Positions 34,594 through 42,356 of a stretch of 64,000 bases of DNA are shown in pieces. The stretch spans positions 8,639-72,638 of the forward strand of contig CAZWAK010000018.1 of NCBI GenBank assembly GCA_964631865.1, in the 5' to 3' direction. The position numbers and the translations under genes were made by a program. The DNA is from JAFDVL01 sp964631865. GTDB lineage: Bacteria; Acidobacteriota; Blastocatellia; RBC074. How positions within the stretch are numbered: position 1 is the first letter of the stretch; every line of letters starts with the position of its first letter. The notes below the pieces were generated by a model that was not told the origin of the DNA, ran no database searches, and saw nothing but the letters and a program-made list of their open reading frames with translations.

Positions 34594-35789
34594 ATCGTTT
34601 GCGGGGGCAGGGCGGCAAGCGTGATGGCTCCGCCCTGGCGCGCTGGAAAAGCGGCGGGAAGCGTCACGATAAAACGCGCGCCGTCGTCGGTGTTCTCGGC
34701 ACTGATGCGCCCACGATGTCCTTCGATAATTTGCCGCGTGATGGCCAGCCCCAAGCCCGTGCCGCCTTCGTGACTGCGCGTCGTGAAGAAGAAATCAAAA
34801 AGCCTACCCGTCGCTTCCGCAGCAATGCCGGGGCCAGTGTCCGCGACGACGAGCGCAACGGCTTTGGCTTCCTGCTCCTGACTTTCTGCCGCACGAATCT
34901 GCAACGCCAATCGCCCGCCCTGCTTCATCGCCTGCATCGCATTGGTCAGCAGGTTCAGTAAGACTTGCTGCAACTGATTGCGGTCGCCCCATACGGGCGG
35001 CGTGTTTGGCTCCGCTGTCAGCGCGGCTTCAATGCGCGCTTTGCGCAGCTCATAGCGCATCAGCTCCAGCGTTTCCTGCGCGAGTTGCGCCAGATCAACT
35101 TCGGCAAATTGCGCGGGCGTCTGGCGCACAAAATTCAGCAAACCGCGCAACATCTCGGTCACGCGCCGTACTTGTGTGACAATCTTGACGAGTTCCGCAT
35201 CGGTCTGCGTGCCCGGTTCAAAGTCGAGCCGCAACATCTCGGCAATGTTGGCCACGACACTGAGCGGCGTAGCCACTTCGTGCGCCACGGCGGACACCAT
35301 TTGCCCGGCGAGTGACATGCGTTCCGCCTGCATCAGATGCCGCTCAATCACCCGCTCGCGCGTGATGTCGCGGATGGCATGCACAAACCCGACCGCGCCG
35401 CTGTCAGGATCATTCACACGACTCACGCGCAGATTCAGCACGCGGTCTTGCGCCCGATTCAGCAACTCATCTTCGACGACGCTTTCCTGCGGAGCCAGCA
35501 TTGCGTGCGGACAAGGTTTGCCTGCCGCCAGCAACGAATGACAGGTATCGCCGATGACGTCTACCGGCGCGCGATGGAAGAGTTGCCGCACGGCATCATT
35601 CGCTTGCGTGATCGTCCCGCGCGCATCGGTCACCACAATCGCATCGCGGATGGCATTGAACGTAGATTCGAGCAACGCCTGTGCGCGCCGCGTTTCGGTC
35701 AACAATTCGCCCTGCCCGCGCAGGGCCGCTTCGAGCAGCGCGGTGCGTTCGGTGTTGTCGTTTTCTAACGAATGATTTTTTTCCGCCAT
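34590..35789 (-). CDS. PAS-domain sensor histidine kinase
   Basis: 399 residues without membrane segments, so probably cytoplasmic. A short N-terminal coiled coil leads to a PAS domain (about 40-145, IRDAIVVTDARGTITQAND), containing DTCHSLLAAGKPCPHAM with closely placed Cys and His residues that could bind metal or haem. The HisKA motif carries His170 (AVAHEVATPL); the ATPase shows the N box NQLQQVLLNLLTNAMQAM, DTGPGIA and GGTGLGLAI. It phosphorylates the response regulator encoded next to it (4-bp overlap). AGGA lies upstream of the ATG. The C/H-containing PAS loop suggests redox or metal sensing, as inference. Confidence 0.92.
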   Translation of the reverse strand: MAEKNHSLENDNTERTALLEAALRGQGELLTETRRAQALLESTFNAIRDAIVVTDARGTITQANDAVRQLFHRAPVDVIGDTCHSLLAAGKPCPHAMLAPQESVVEDELLNRAQDRVLNLRVSRVNDPDSGAVGFVHAIRDITRERVIERHLMQAERMSLAGQMVSAVAHEVATPLSVVANIAEMLRLDFEPGTQTDAELVKIVTQVRRVTEMLRGLLNFVRQTPAQFAEVDLAQLAQETLELMRYELRKARIEAALTAEPNTPPVWGDRNQLQQVLLNLLTNAMQAMKQGGRLALQIRAAESQEQEAKAVALVVADTGPGIAAEATGRLFDFFFTTRSHEGGTGLGLAITRQIIEGHRGRISAENTDDGARFIVTLPAAFPARQGGAITLAALPPQTI

Positions 35790-35953
35790 TGCATTGTTCC
35801 TGAGCAGCGAAAGAATATGCTGTCTACCAGCAAGACCTCAAGTCAGGAAGAAACACCTTCGGGGAGGCAAGTGGTTGGTTTGAGGAAAACGGCGGGCGAA
35901 GAATCCGAGTAGCAGGCTGAAAAGCAATTCGTCTATGTTGCGCGGGGCAGAGA

Positions 35954-36673
35954 TCAAGGGGCACTGGCTTCGATTTTGAAATACAAAATTCGCCCACAGT
36001 TTTCGCATTCGTAAATCTGGTCGCCACGCCGGATGTCGTTGAAGGCTTGCGGGCGAATCGAGATGCGACAGGCCGTACAGGAATAATCGCGCGCTTCGGC
36101 TAAAGCCAGCCCGGACTTCAAACGTGCGACGCGCTCGTACGTGGCGCGCGTACCGGGCATGAGTTGCCCGATGAGCGTAGCGCGCGTCGCCGTCAAAGTA
36201 GCTAGTTTCTCTTCGTCAGCTTTGACGGCAGCAACCATCTCGGCAATTTGCTGATCCACTTCCGCGCGCCTGGCTTCGATGGCGGGCGAACGTTCGTTGA
36301 CTTGCGCTTCGAGCTTTTCGATTTTTTCCATCAGCTTGAGGATTTCGGTTTCCATCGTGCTGATGGTCTTTTTGGTCGCATCCACTTCGCGGATGGCCGT
36401 CGTATACTGCTTTTCGTTCGTCACTTTCGTCAAATCCGTCTTGAATTTCTCGTGCTTCGTCTGCTCGGCGGCGACTTCGGCTTCGAGTTGCCGCCGCTGC
36501 GCCGAAGCTTCGTCCAACTCGGCTTTGAGCGTCAGAAATTCCTGCACGGAGGCGGCGAAGTTTTCTTCGATGGCAGCGCGGCGCGCGGGCAGCCCAGCGA
36601 CTTCCGCGTGGCAGCGCTTGATTTCAGTATCGGTTTCTTGCAGCGAAATTAAGAGGCCTAGTTCTGCGATCAA
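35954..36673 (-). CDS. C4 zinc-ribbon coiled-coil protein (DUF164/CT398-like)
   Basis: 239 residues: a very long helical hairpin (about 1-175, rich in E, K, A and L) followed by a zinc ribbon with SCTACRISIRPQAFNDIRRGDQIYECENCGRILYF, where the CxxC pairs bind zinc. Family knowledge: DUF164/CT398 proteins have this shape and are widespread; in Chlamydia CT398 interacts with sigma-54 and type III components. The start is TTG at 36673, supported by GAGGAG 8 nt upstream and by the family N-terminus. The possible sigma-54 link is notable beside an NtrC-type system, but is only suggestive. Confidence 0.83.
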   Translation of the reverse strand: MIAELGLLISLQETDTEIKRCHAEVAGLPARRAAIEENFAASVQEFLTLKAELDEASAQRRQLEAEVAAEQTKHEKFKTDLTKVTNEKQYTTAIREVDATKKTISTMETEILKLMEKIEKLEAQVNERSPAIEARRAEVDQQIAEMVAAVKADEEKLATLTATRATLIGQLMPGTRATYERVARLKSGLALAEARDYSCTACRISIRPQAFNDIRRGDQIYECENCGRILYFKIEASAP

Positions 36674-36854
36674 GGGGCGTTCTCCTCGGAAAAACCAACA
36701 GGCCGTAACCTGCGCGGTTGCGGTCGGGAATTGTTATCAGTAAGCTCGTAAAGTTTGAGAACCGCGAGTGCAACAAAAATAATCACACAGGTACTTGCGT
36801 TTGTCCATTGCCCGCGCCAAATGAGGCGCTAAAGAGAAAGGAAGTCGCGGCCCC

Positions 36855-36882
36855 CGACCACCGATCACCGACCACCGACCAC
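36855..36882 (+). repeat. Heptamer array (CGACCAC)4 before hemL
   Basis: CGACCAC, CGATCAC, CGACCAC, CGACCAC end 9 nt before the hemL ATG. This is the same unit as the array before tsaE. No Shine-Dalgarno sequence lies between the array and the start. Confidence 0.9.
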
Positions 36883-36891
36883 CAATTACTT

Positions 36892-38178
36892 ATGAGCACT
36901 TATCCCAATTCATCGCAACTTTTCGCGCGTGCCAAACAGGTCATTCCCGGCGGCGTCAACAGCCCGGTGCGCGCCTTTCGCGGCGTCGGCGGCACACCAT
37001 TGTTCATTAAATCCGCGCGCGGCTGTTTTCTCTACGACGCCGACGGGCGCGAATACATTGATTACGTTGGCTCGTGGGGGCCGATGATTTTAGGCCACGC
37101 GCAGCCCGACATCATCGCCGCGATTCAGGAAGCTGCGACGCGCGGCACGAGCTACGGCGCACCGACCGAACTCGAAATCGAATTGGCGGAGGAAGTCATC
37201 GCGGCGTTTCCTTCGATTGAAAAACTGCGGCTGACGTCGAGCGGAACCGAAGCAACAATGTCGGCCTTGCGCGTCGCACGCGGCTACACGGGGCGCGCGA
37301 AGATTGTGAAGTTCGAAGGCTGCTATCACGGACACGGCGACAGCTTACTGGTCAAAGCCGGTTCCGGCGTCGCCACGCTCGGTCTGCCCGATTCGCCCGG
37401 CGTGCTGCCCGAAGTGGCGAGCAACACGATCACGGTTCCGTTCAATGATGTCGCGGCATTGGAAAACGTTTTTGATGCAGTCGGCTCCGACATCGCCGCC
37501 GTCATCATCGAACCCGTCGTCGGCAACATGGGCTGCGTGCCGCCGCGTGAAGGCTATTTGCAAGCCGTGCGCGCGATCACGGCCAAGCACGGCGCGGTCT
37601 TGATCTTCGATGAAGTAATGACGGGCTTTCGCGTCGCGCGTGGCGGCGCACAGGAGTTGTACAGCATTGACGCGGATATGACGACACTCGGCAAAATCAT
37701 CGGCGGCGGCTTGCCGGTCGGCGCGTTCGGCGGCAAAGGCGCGATTATGGATTGCGTCGCGCCCGTCGGCCCGGTCTATCAGGCCGGCACGCTGTCGGGC
37801 AATCCGTTAGCCGTGACCGCAGGCTTGACGCAATTGCGTTTGCTGAAGAACCCGGAAGTTTATGTGCAACTCGAACGCGCGACGAAACGCCTGGTCGAAG
37901 GCTTTGGCGAAGCCGCCACCGAAGCCGATATCGCCACCGTCAGCAATCGCGTTGGTTCGATGTGTACGATGTTTTTTACGAACGAAGAAGTCGTAGATTG
38001 GACAACTGCGGCGAAGAGTGATCGCGCGGCGTTTGGACGCTTCTTTCACGCGATGCTGGACGAAGGCGTGTATCTCGCGCCATCGCAATTTGAAGCGGCG
38101 TTCGTGTCGTTTGCGCACAGCGACGAAATTATTGAACGCACGATTGCGGCGGCTCGGAAAGCGTTTGCGAAGGTGTGA
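36892..38178 (+). CDS. hemL: Glutamate-1-semialdehyde 2,1-aminomutase
   Basis: 428 residues, the family length. N-terminal IPGGVNSPVRAFRGVGGTPLF, SSGTEATMSALRVARGYTGR and the PLP lysine Lys268 in TTLGKIIGGGLPVGAFGG are diagnostic, as is YQAGTLSGNPLAVTAG. It converts glutamate-1-semialdehyde to 5-aminolevulinate in the C5 route to haem. The open frame extends upstream through the heptamer array; the ATG at 36892 gives the standard N-terminus. No classical ribosome-binding site is present. Confidence 0.95.
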   Translation: MSTYPNSSQLFARAKQVIPGGVNSPVRAFRGVGGTPLFIKSARGCFLYDADGREYIDYVGSWGPMILGHAQPDIIAAIQEAATRGTSYGAPTELEIELAEEVIAAFPSIEKLRLTSSGTEATMSALRVARGYTGRAKIVKFEGCYHGHGDSLLVKAGSGVATLGLPDSPGVLPEVASNTITVPFNDVAALENVFDAVGSDIAAVIIEPVVGNMGCVPPREGYLQAVRAITAKHGAVLIFDEVMTGFRVARGGAQELYSIDADMTTLGKIIGGGLPVGAFGGKGAIMDCVAPVGPVYQAGTLSGNPLAVTAGLTQLRLLKNPEVYVQLERATKRLVEGFGEAATEADIATVSNRVGSMCTMFFTNEEVVDWTTAAKSDRAAFGRFFHAMLDEGVYLAPSQFEAAFVSFAHSDEIIERTIAAARKAFAKV

Positions 38179-38181
38179 TGG

Positions 38182-38631
38182 CTACGAGATGCTTTGCCAC
38201 AGTTCGGCAGGAACGAAGCGGGCAAGGTGACGAACGTTCGTTGTTGCAATGACAAAATCGGGAACGCCCAGCGTAGCGGCTTGCGCGGCGAGAATGCAAT
38301 CGCCGTCAATGTTTTTGTCGTGCGCGGTTTGTTGGCCTTGCTGGCGCGCATCGGCCCAGAATTGGGCAGCCTGCCGCATTGCGGGCGTAGTGAGGGGCAG
38401 ATATTCGACGGTGGCGATAAACCTGTCCAGATGCGCGAGACCCCTTATTTTATTGGCTCGCAACAGTTCGCGCCGCACTTCGTAATCGGCAATTTCAGGA
38501 ACAACAATGCGTCGTCCAGCGGTAATTAGCGATTGCATCCAGCGCTTGCAATCATTGGACAGCGGCGAAAGTTTCGGGGCGGAAACTAGGCCGAGCGGCC
38601 CTGTATCCAGCAGGACTACCGTGCTCACCAT
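38182..38631 (-). CDS. PIN-domain toxin (VapC-like)
   Basis: 149 residues. PIN acidic residues are visible: LLDTGPL at the N-terminus, EIADYEVRREL in the middle, and DKNIDGDCILAAQA with VIATTNVRHL at the C-terminus. PIN toxins are Mg2+-dependent RNases. It overlaps the upstream antitoxin gene by 7 bp, the usual toxin-antitoxin arrangement, and converges on hemL with a 3-bp gap. Confidence 0.85.
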   Translation of the reverse strand: MVSTVVLLDTGPLGLVSAPKLSPLSNDCKRWMQSLITAGRRIVVPEIADYEVRRELLRANKIRGLAHLDRFIATVEYLPLTTPAMRQAAQFWADARQQGQQTAHDKNIDGDCILAAQAATLGVPDFVIATTNVRHLARFVPAELWQSIS

Positions 38632-38906
38632 GAAATGCCTTTCATTTCGGGCGGAAACAATTTCCGTTCCGAAAGACGATCCTCGTCCAGCATTTTCAGT
38701 AACTCATCATCATACTCTTCATCCGAGTTTTCATCTTCATCAATCCACGATTGCAACAAGGCAACCGCTTTCTCACGTCGCTCCTGTTCTGCTTCGGAAA
38801 TATGTTCTTCCAGCACCTGCGTGGCATATTGATCAGGTGAAATGCCGTTGCGCGCAGATTCAATCTTCACGCGCGTTGCTAATTCAGAATCTATCGTCAA
38901 AATCAT
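38625..38906 (-). CDS. Antitoxin partner of the PIN toxin (VapB-like)
   Basis: 93 residues. It begins MILTIDSELATRVKIESARNGISPDQYATQVLEEHI, a ribbon-helix-helix-like start, and continues into a very acidic tail (IDEDENSDEEYDDELLKMLDEDRLSE) that could mask the basic toxin surface. AGGAGG precedes the ATG. The overlap with the toxin gene supports the pairing; DNA binding is inferred. Confidence 0.78.
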   Translation of the reverse strand: MILTIDSELATRVKIESARNGISPDQYATQVLEEHISEAEQERREKAVALLQSWIDEDENSDEEYDDELLKMLDEDRLSERKLFPPEMKGISW

Positions 38907-38920
38907 AACTCACCTCCTGC

Positions 38921-40033
38921 CTACAATAGCTCAGCAATCGGCGTGTGCTGCAAACCTTGCGATTCGGCGACGGCTTCGTAGGTCAAATGGCCTTGATAGG
39001 TGTTCACGCCGTTTTGCAAATTCTTGTCCTTCGCAATCGCGTCCTTGAAGCCTTTGTTGGCCAGCTTCAGCGCGTAGGGCAACGTCGCGTTTGTCAGCGC
39101 AAATGTTGACGTGCGCGGCACAGCGCCGGGCATGTTCGTGACGCAATAATGCAGCACGTCGTCCACGTAATAGGTTGGATTGCTGTGCGTCGTTGGGCGC
39201 GTGGTTTCGATGCAACCGCCTTGATCTACGGCAACATCTACGATGACTGCACCTTTGTGCATCGTCTTGAGCATATCGCGCGTGACCAGTTTTGGAGCCG
39301 AACCGCCGGGAATCAGCACGCCGCCGATGACCAAATCTGCGTTCGCAATCGCTTCCTGCACGGTGTACGGATTCGACGCGAGCGTGCGAATCTTGGCTCC
39401 AAAAATATCGTCCAGATAACGCAAGCGATCTAAATTTTTATCCAGTACGTGAACATTCGCGCCCAAGCCCACAGCCATTTTCAGCGCGTTCACACCGACG
39501 ACGCCGCCGCCCACGACCACCGTTTTCGCAGGCAGCACGCCCGGCACGCCGCCCATCAACACGCCGCGTCCGCCTTCGGATTTTTGCAGGTAATGCGCGC
39601 CGATTTGCACCGACATTCTGCCCGCCACTTCAGACATCGGGCCAAGCAATGGCAGATGGCCTTCGTCGTTCGTGATGGTTTCATACGCGACGCCCGTGAC
39701 TTTGCGGTCGAGCATGACTTGCGTCAGGGTCGGGTCAGGCGCGAGGTGCAAATACGTGAAGAGCAACTGGCCTTCGCGCATTCGCGTGTATTCCGGGCCG
39801 ACGGGTTCTTTGACTTTGACGATCATGTCGGCGCGTTCCCAGATTTCATCGGCAGACACGACGATTTCGCCGAGCGCGCCGCGATATTGTTCGTCCGGGA
39901 TGCCACTGCCTTCGCCCGCATCTTGTTCGACGAGGATCGTGTGACCGGCATCGTGTAAGGTTTTCACTCCAGCAGGCGTCAAGCCCACGCGCGCTTCTTT
40001 GTCTTTGATTTCTTTGGGTAGCCCGATAATAAT
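38921..40033 (-). CDS. ald: Alanine dehydrogenase, probable AUU start
   Basis: About 370 residues. The family start IIGLPKEIKDKEARVGLTPAGV, RVGLTP lysine/arginine region, HLAPDPTLT, the Rossmann motif VVGGGVVGVNALKMAVGLGANVHVLD and MPGAVPRTSTFALTNATLPY identify Ald, which interconverts L-alanine and pyruvate plus ammonia with NAD. No ATG, GTG or TTG fits the normal N-terminus (usually MIIGVPKEIK). ATT ATT ATC at 40033-40025 does, with AGGAG 5 nt upstream, so ATT is the likely start codon. An ATG at 40117 would force translation through a repeat array. Confidence 0.9.
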   Translation of the reverse strand: MIIGLPKEIKDKEARVGLTPAGVKTLHDAGHTILVEQDAGEGSGIPDEQYRGALGEIVVSADEIWERADMIVKVKEPVGPEYTRMREGQLLFTYLHLAPDPTLTQVMLDRKVTGVAYETITNDEGHLPLLGPMSEVAGRMSVQIGAHYLQKSEGGRGVLMGGVPGVLPAKTVVVGGGVVGVNALKMAVGLGANVHVLDKNLDRLRYLDDIFGAKIRTLASNPYTVQEAIANADLVIGGVLIPGGSAPKLVTRDMLKTMHKGAVIVDVAVDQGGCIETTRPTTHSNPTYYVDDVLHYCVTNMPGAVPRTSTFALTNATLPYALKLANKGFKDAIAKDKNLQNGVNTYQGHLTYEAVAESQGLQHTPIAELL

Positions 40034-40040
40034 ATTTGCT

Positions 40041-40128
40041 CCTGTGGTTTGTCGTTTGCCTTTTGTGGTTTGTCGTTTCTTTCTTTTCACCACCGCTACG
40101 CCGCCCAAAACTGCCAACCGACAACCGA
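40041..40128. repeat. Heptamer arrays flanking the ald leader
   Basis: On the plus strand 40041-40082 reads CCTGTGG, TTTGTCG, TTTGCCT, TTTGTGG, TTTGTCG, TTTCTTT: six 7-bp units. CAACCGA repeated twice at 40115-40128 lies in the opposite sense. The first array runs into the ald Shine-Dalgarno sequence on the minus strand. Confidence 0.8.
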
Positions 40129-41643
40129 CTAAATTTCTACTTCATCAATCTGCGCTTTTTGCAGCTTGCCGCTGTAGTCCACGTAAATGGATTTCCACTC
40201 GCTGAAGATGTCGAGTGACGACGCCATCGCGCCTTCGCGGTGGCCGTTGCCGGTAGCTTTCGTGCCGCCGAACGGCAGGTGGACTTCCGCGCCAATCGTC
40301 GCCGAGTTCACGTAGAAAATGCCCGTGTTCATGCGCTCCATCGCGTGAAACGCGCGGTTCACGTCTGCCGTGTAGATCGAAGACGACAAGCCATATTTCA
40401 CGCCGTTACCAATCTCAATCGCATCGTCCAAATCGCGGCACGGAATCACGCTGACGACCGGGCCGAAGATTTCTTCCTGCGCGATGCGCATCGTCGGCGC
40501 GACATCGGTGAAGATTGTCGGCTCGATGAAGTAGCCGTACATATAATCGCCTTCGAGCATCAGTTTGCCGCCGTGATGCAGCTTCGCGCCTTCCTGCTTG
40601 CCGATCAAAATGTAGTTATAAATCTTCTCGACGGCTTTTTTGTTGATGACCGGGCCAACGTCCACGCTTTCATTCAAGCCGTTTCCGATGCGCAAGGTTT
40701 TCGCGCGCTCGGTCAATTTCTCGACGAATTTTTTGTAGACTTTTTTATGCACGACCAGCCGCGACGAAGCGGTGCAACGCTGTCCCGACGTGCCGAACGC
40801 GCCCCAGACAGCACCTTCGGCGGCGAGGTCGAGGTCGGCGTCTTCCATAATCATAATCACGTTTTTGCCGCCCATTTCGAGCGCACAAATCTTGCCCGTG
40901 CGCGCGGCGTTTTCGGCAACTGTCGTGCCCGTTGCAGTCGAACCGGTGAACGACACGAGCCGCACCGCATCGTGCGACGTGAGCGGTGCGCCTGCTTCTG
41001 GCCCCGTGCCGCAGACGATGTTCACAACGCCCGGCGGCAACCCCGCTTCTTCCAAAACCTTGACCAGATTGATCGTCGAAAGCGGCGTGTCTTCGGCGGG
41101 TTTGATGACGAGCGTGTTGCCGCAAATCAATGCCTGCATCATCTTCCAAGACGGTATCGCCATAGGGAAATTCGACGGCGTGATGAGCGAACAAACGCCA
41201 ATCGGTTGCCGCACGCACATCGCAAATTTGTGCGGCATCTCCGAAGGCGTCGTGTAGCCGTGCAAACGACGACCTTCGCCCGCCGTGTAAAACGTCATGT
41301 CAATCGCTTCCTGCACATCGCCGCGCGCTTCTTTCAGCACTTTGCCCATCTCGCGCGTCATGTCCTGCGCGAACTTTTCTTTGCGCTGCATCAGGAGTTC
41401 GCCCGCGCGATAGAGGATTTCGGCGCGTTTCGGCGCAGGCACAGCTTTCCAACGCGGCAAAGCTTCCTGCGCGGCATTGATCGCGGCATCAACGTCTTCA
41501 CTTGTCGAAGCCGGAAAACGTCCGACGACCTCGCGCGTGTTCGCCGGATTGAGGTTGTCCATCATTTGGCCGCTCGCGGGTTTGACCCACTGACCGCCGA
41601 TATAATTTTTGTACGTCTGAACTTTGATTGCTGCTTTTGCCAT
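40129..41643 (-). CDS. NAD(P)-dependent aldehyde dehydrogenase
   Basis: 504 residues. The catalytic general base Glu256 (LEMGGKN) and nucleophile Cys290 (GTSGQRCTASSR) are in place, with TPSNFPMAIPSWKM, FTGSTATG and EEIFGPVVSV. The C-terminal EVHLPFGGTKATGNGHREG resembles ALDH7-like semialdehyde dehydrogenases such as piperideine-6-carboxylate dehydrogenase, but the substrate is uncertain. It is followed by ald on the same strand after the heptamer arrays; a link to amino-acid catabolism is inferred. The start lies directly after a CAATCT-type heptamer array and lacks a ribosome-binding site. Confidence 0.9.
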   Translation of the reverse strand: MAKAAIKVQTYKNYIGGQWVKPASGQMMDNLNPANTREVVGRFPASTSEDVDAAINAAQEALPRWKAVPAPKRAEILYRAGELLMQRKEKFAQDMTREMGKVLKEARGDVQEAIDMTFYTAGEGRRLHGYTTPSEMPHKFAMCVRQPIGVCSLITPSNFPMAIPSWKMMQALICGNTLVIKPAEDTPLSTINLVKVLEEAGLPPGVVNIVCGTGPEAGAPLTSHDAVRLVSFTGSTATGTTVAENAARTGKICALEMGGKNVIMIMEDADLDLAAEGAVWGAFGTSGQRCTASSRLVVHKKVYKKFVEKLTERAKTLRIGNGLNESVDVGPVINKKAVEKIYNYILIGKQEGAKLHHGGKLMLEGDYMYGYFIEPTIFTDVAPTMRIAQEEIFGPVVSVIPCRDLDDAIEIGNGVKYGLSSSIYTADVNRAFHAMERMNTGIFYVNSATIGAEVHLPFGGTKATGNGHREGAMASSLDIFSEWKSIYVDYSGKLQKAQIDEVEI

Positions 41644-42010
41644 AAGAGATTGGAGATTGAAGATTGGAAATTTGAGATAGGGGCGGGATCAGGAATTGGT
41701 GCGCGGCGATTCGAGGTGGCTCTGCAATTTCAAATTTCAAAGTTGAAATCTGCGACGCGGCTTTGTGACATTCCACGCAACTCACTCTGGCATCGCGCCA
41801 TTTCAGCGGATGCTTGCGCTGGGCTTCCAACGCATCCATCGTTTCGGGCCGATGGCATTTCAAACAATCGTCGCGCGATTTGGTCGTTTGATGTTCGGGA
41901 ATGCGAGCCGACATCGCGGGAATCCGACTGCGTGTGGAAAGCAAATACAACCCACCGACAACGACGATCACAATAGCGATGAAGAGGAAGTCTCGTGATT
42001 TTAGTTTCAT
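41498..42010 (-). CDS. Small membrane-anchored diheme cytochrome c-like protein with run-on C-terminus
   Basis: 170 residues as read. A membrane anchor (about 7-24, FLFIAIVIVVVGGLYLL) is followed by two haem-binding CxxCH motifs, CLKCH near 49 and CVECH near 78, so an envelope electron-transfer role is likely. After CHKAAS the frame passes through repeat DNA (41647-41760) and then runs 146 bp into the aldehyde dehydrogenase gene in another frame. The last 70 or so residues therefore look like read-through after loss of the original stop codon, and the functional part is probably only about 95-100 residues. Confidence 0.6.
   Translation of the reverse strand: MKLKSRDFLFIAIVIVVVGGLYLLSTRSRIPAMSARIPEHQTTKSRDDCLKCHRPETMDALEAQRKHPLKWRDARVSCVECHKAASQISTLKFEIAEPPRIAAHQFLIPPLSQISNLQSPISYGKSSNQSSDVQKLYRRSVGQTRERPNDGQPQSGEHARGRRTFSGFDK
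41647..41667 (-). repeat. Heptamer array before the aldehyde dehydrogenase start
   Basis: On the minus strand CCAATCT, TCAATCT, CCAATCT end 3 nt before the ATG at 41643. The position relative to the start codon is like that of the arrays before tsaE and hemL. Confidence 0.8.
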
Positions 42011-42156
42011 TGGAGGCGCTCGCTTCTGTAACGAAGCAGCAATCTAACAGAGGCGTGAAATGAGGTCAAATCAGCATTTAGCGTGAGGTGGAAAGTATTT
42101 TTTCAGCCATTCTCCATTGGAAAAAACCGAACCTCTCCCCGCGCCTTACGGGCGCG

Positions 42157-42246
42157 CATTCTTCCTTCTTCCTTTTTCATTATTCATTGTTTCCAGAGGG
42201 GTTCCCCGCCAAACAATGAATAATGAAAAAGGAAGAAGGAAGAATG
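42157..42246. repeat. Perfect 36-bp inverted repeat made of 7-bp units
   Basis: Arms 42157-42192 and 42211-42246 are fully complementary, with an 18-bp loop that contains its own GGGGTTCCCC. The left arm divides into CATTCTT, CCTTCTT, CCTTTTT, CATTATT, CATTGTT. It lies in the 346-bp gap downstream of the trypsin-like peptidase gene; nothing else is seen in that gap. Confidence 0.9.
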
Positions 42247-42356
42247 TCGTGGCTATCGTTCCCAATTGAGAATGGCTGGTATTGTTTACCGCAAAGAAAC
42301 CGAGTTGATTGTGGCTTTTTGCTCCTTTGTCTCGTTGCGGTAAAAATCGCAACGAG

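Noticed and set aside
40240..41976. Long plus-strand open frame (578 codons) opposite the aldehyde dehydrogenase
   Set aside because: Antisense shadow of a certain gene; no recognisable motif and no ribosome-binding site.
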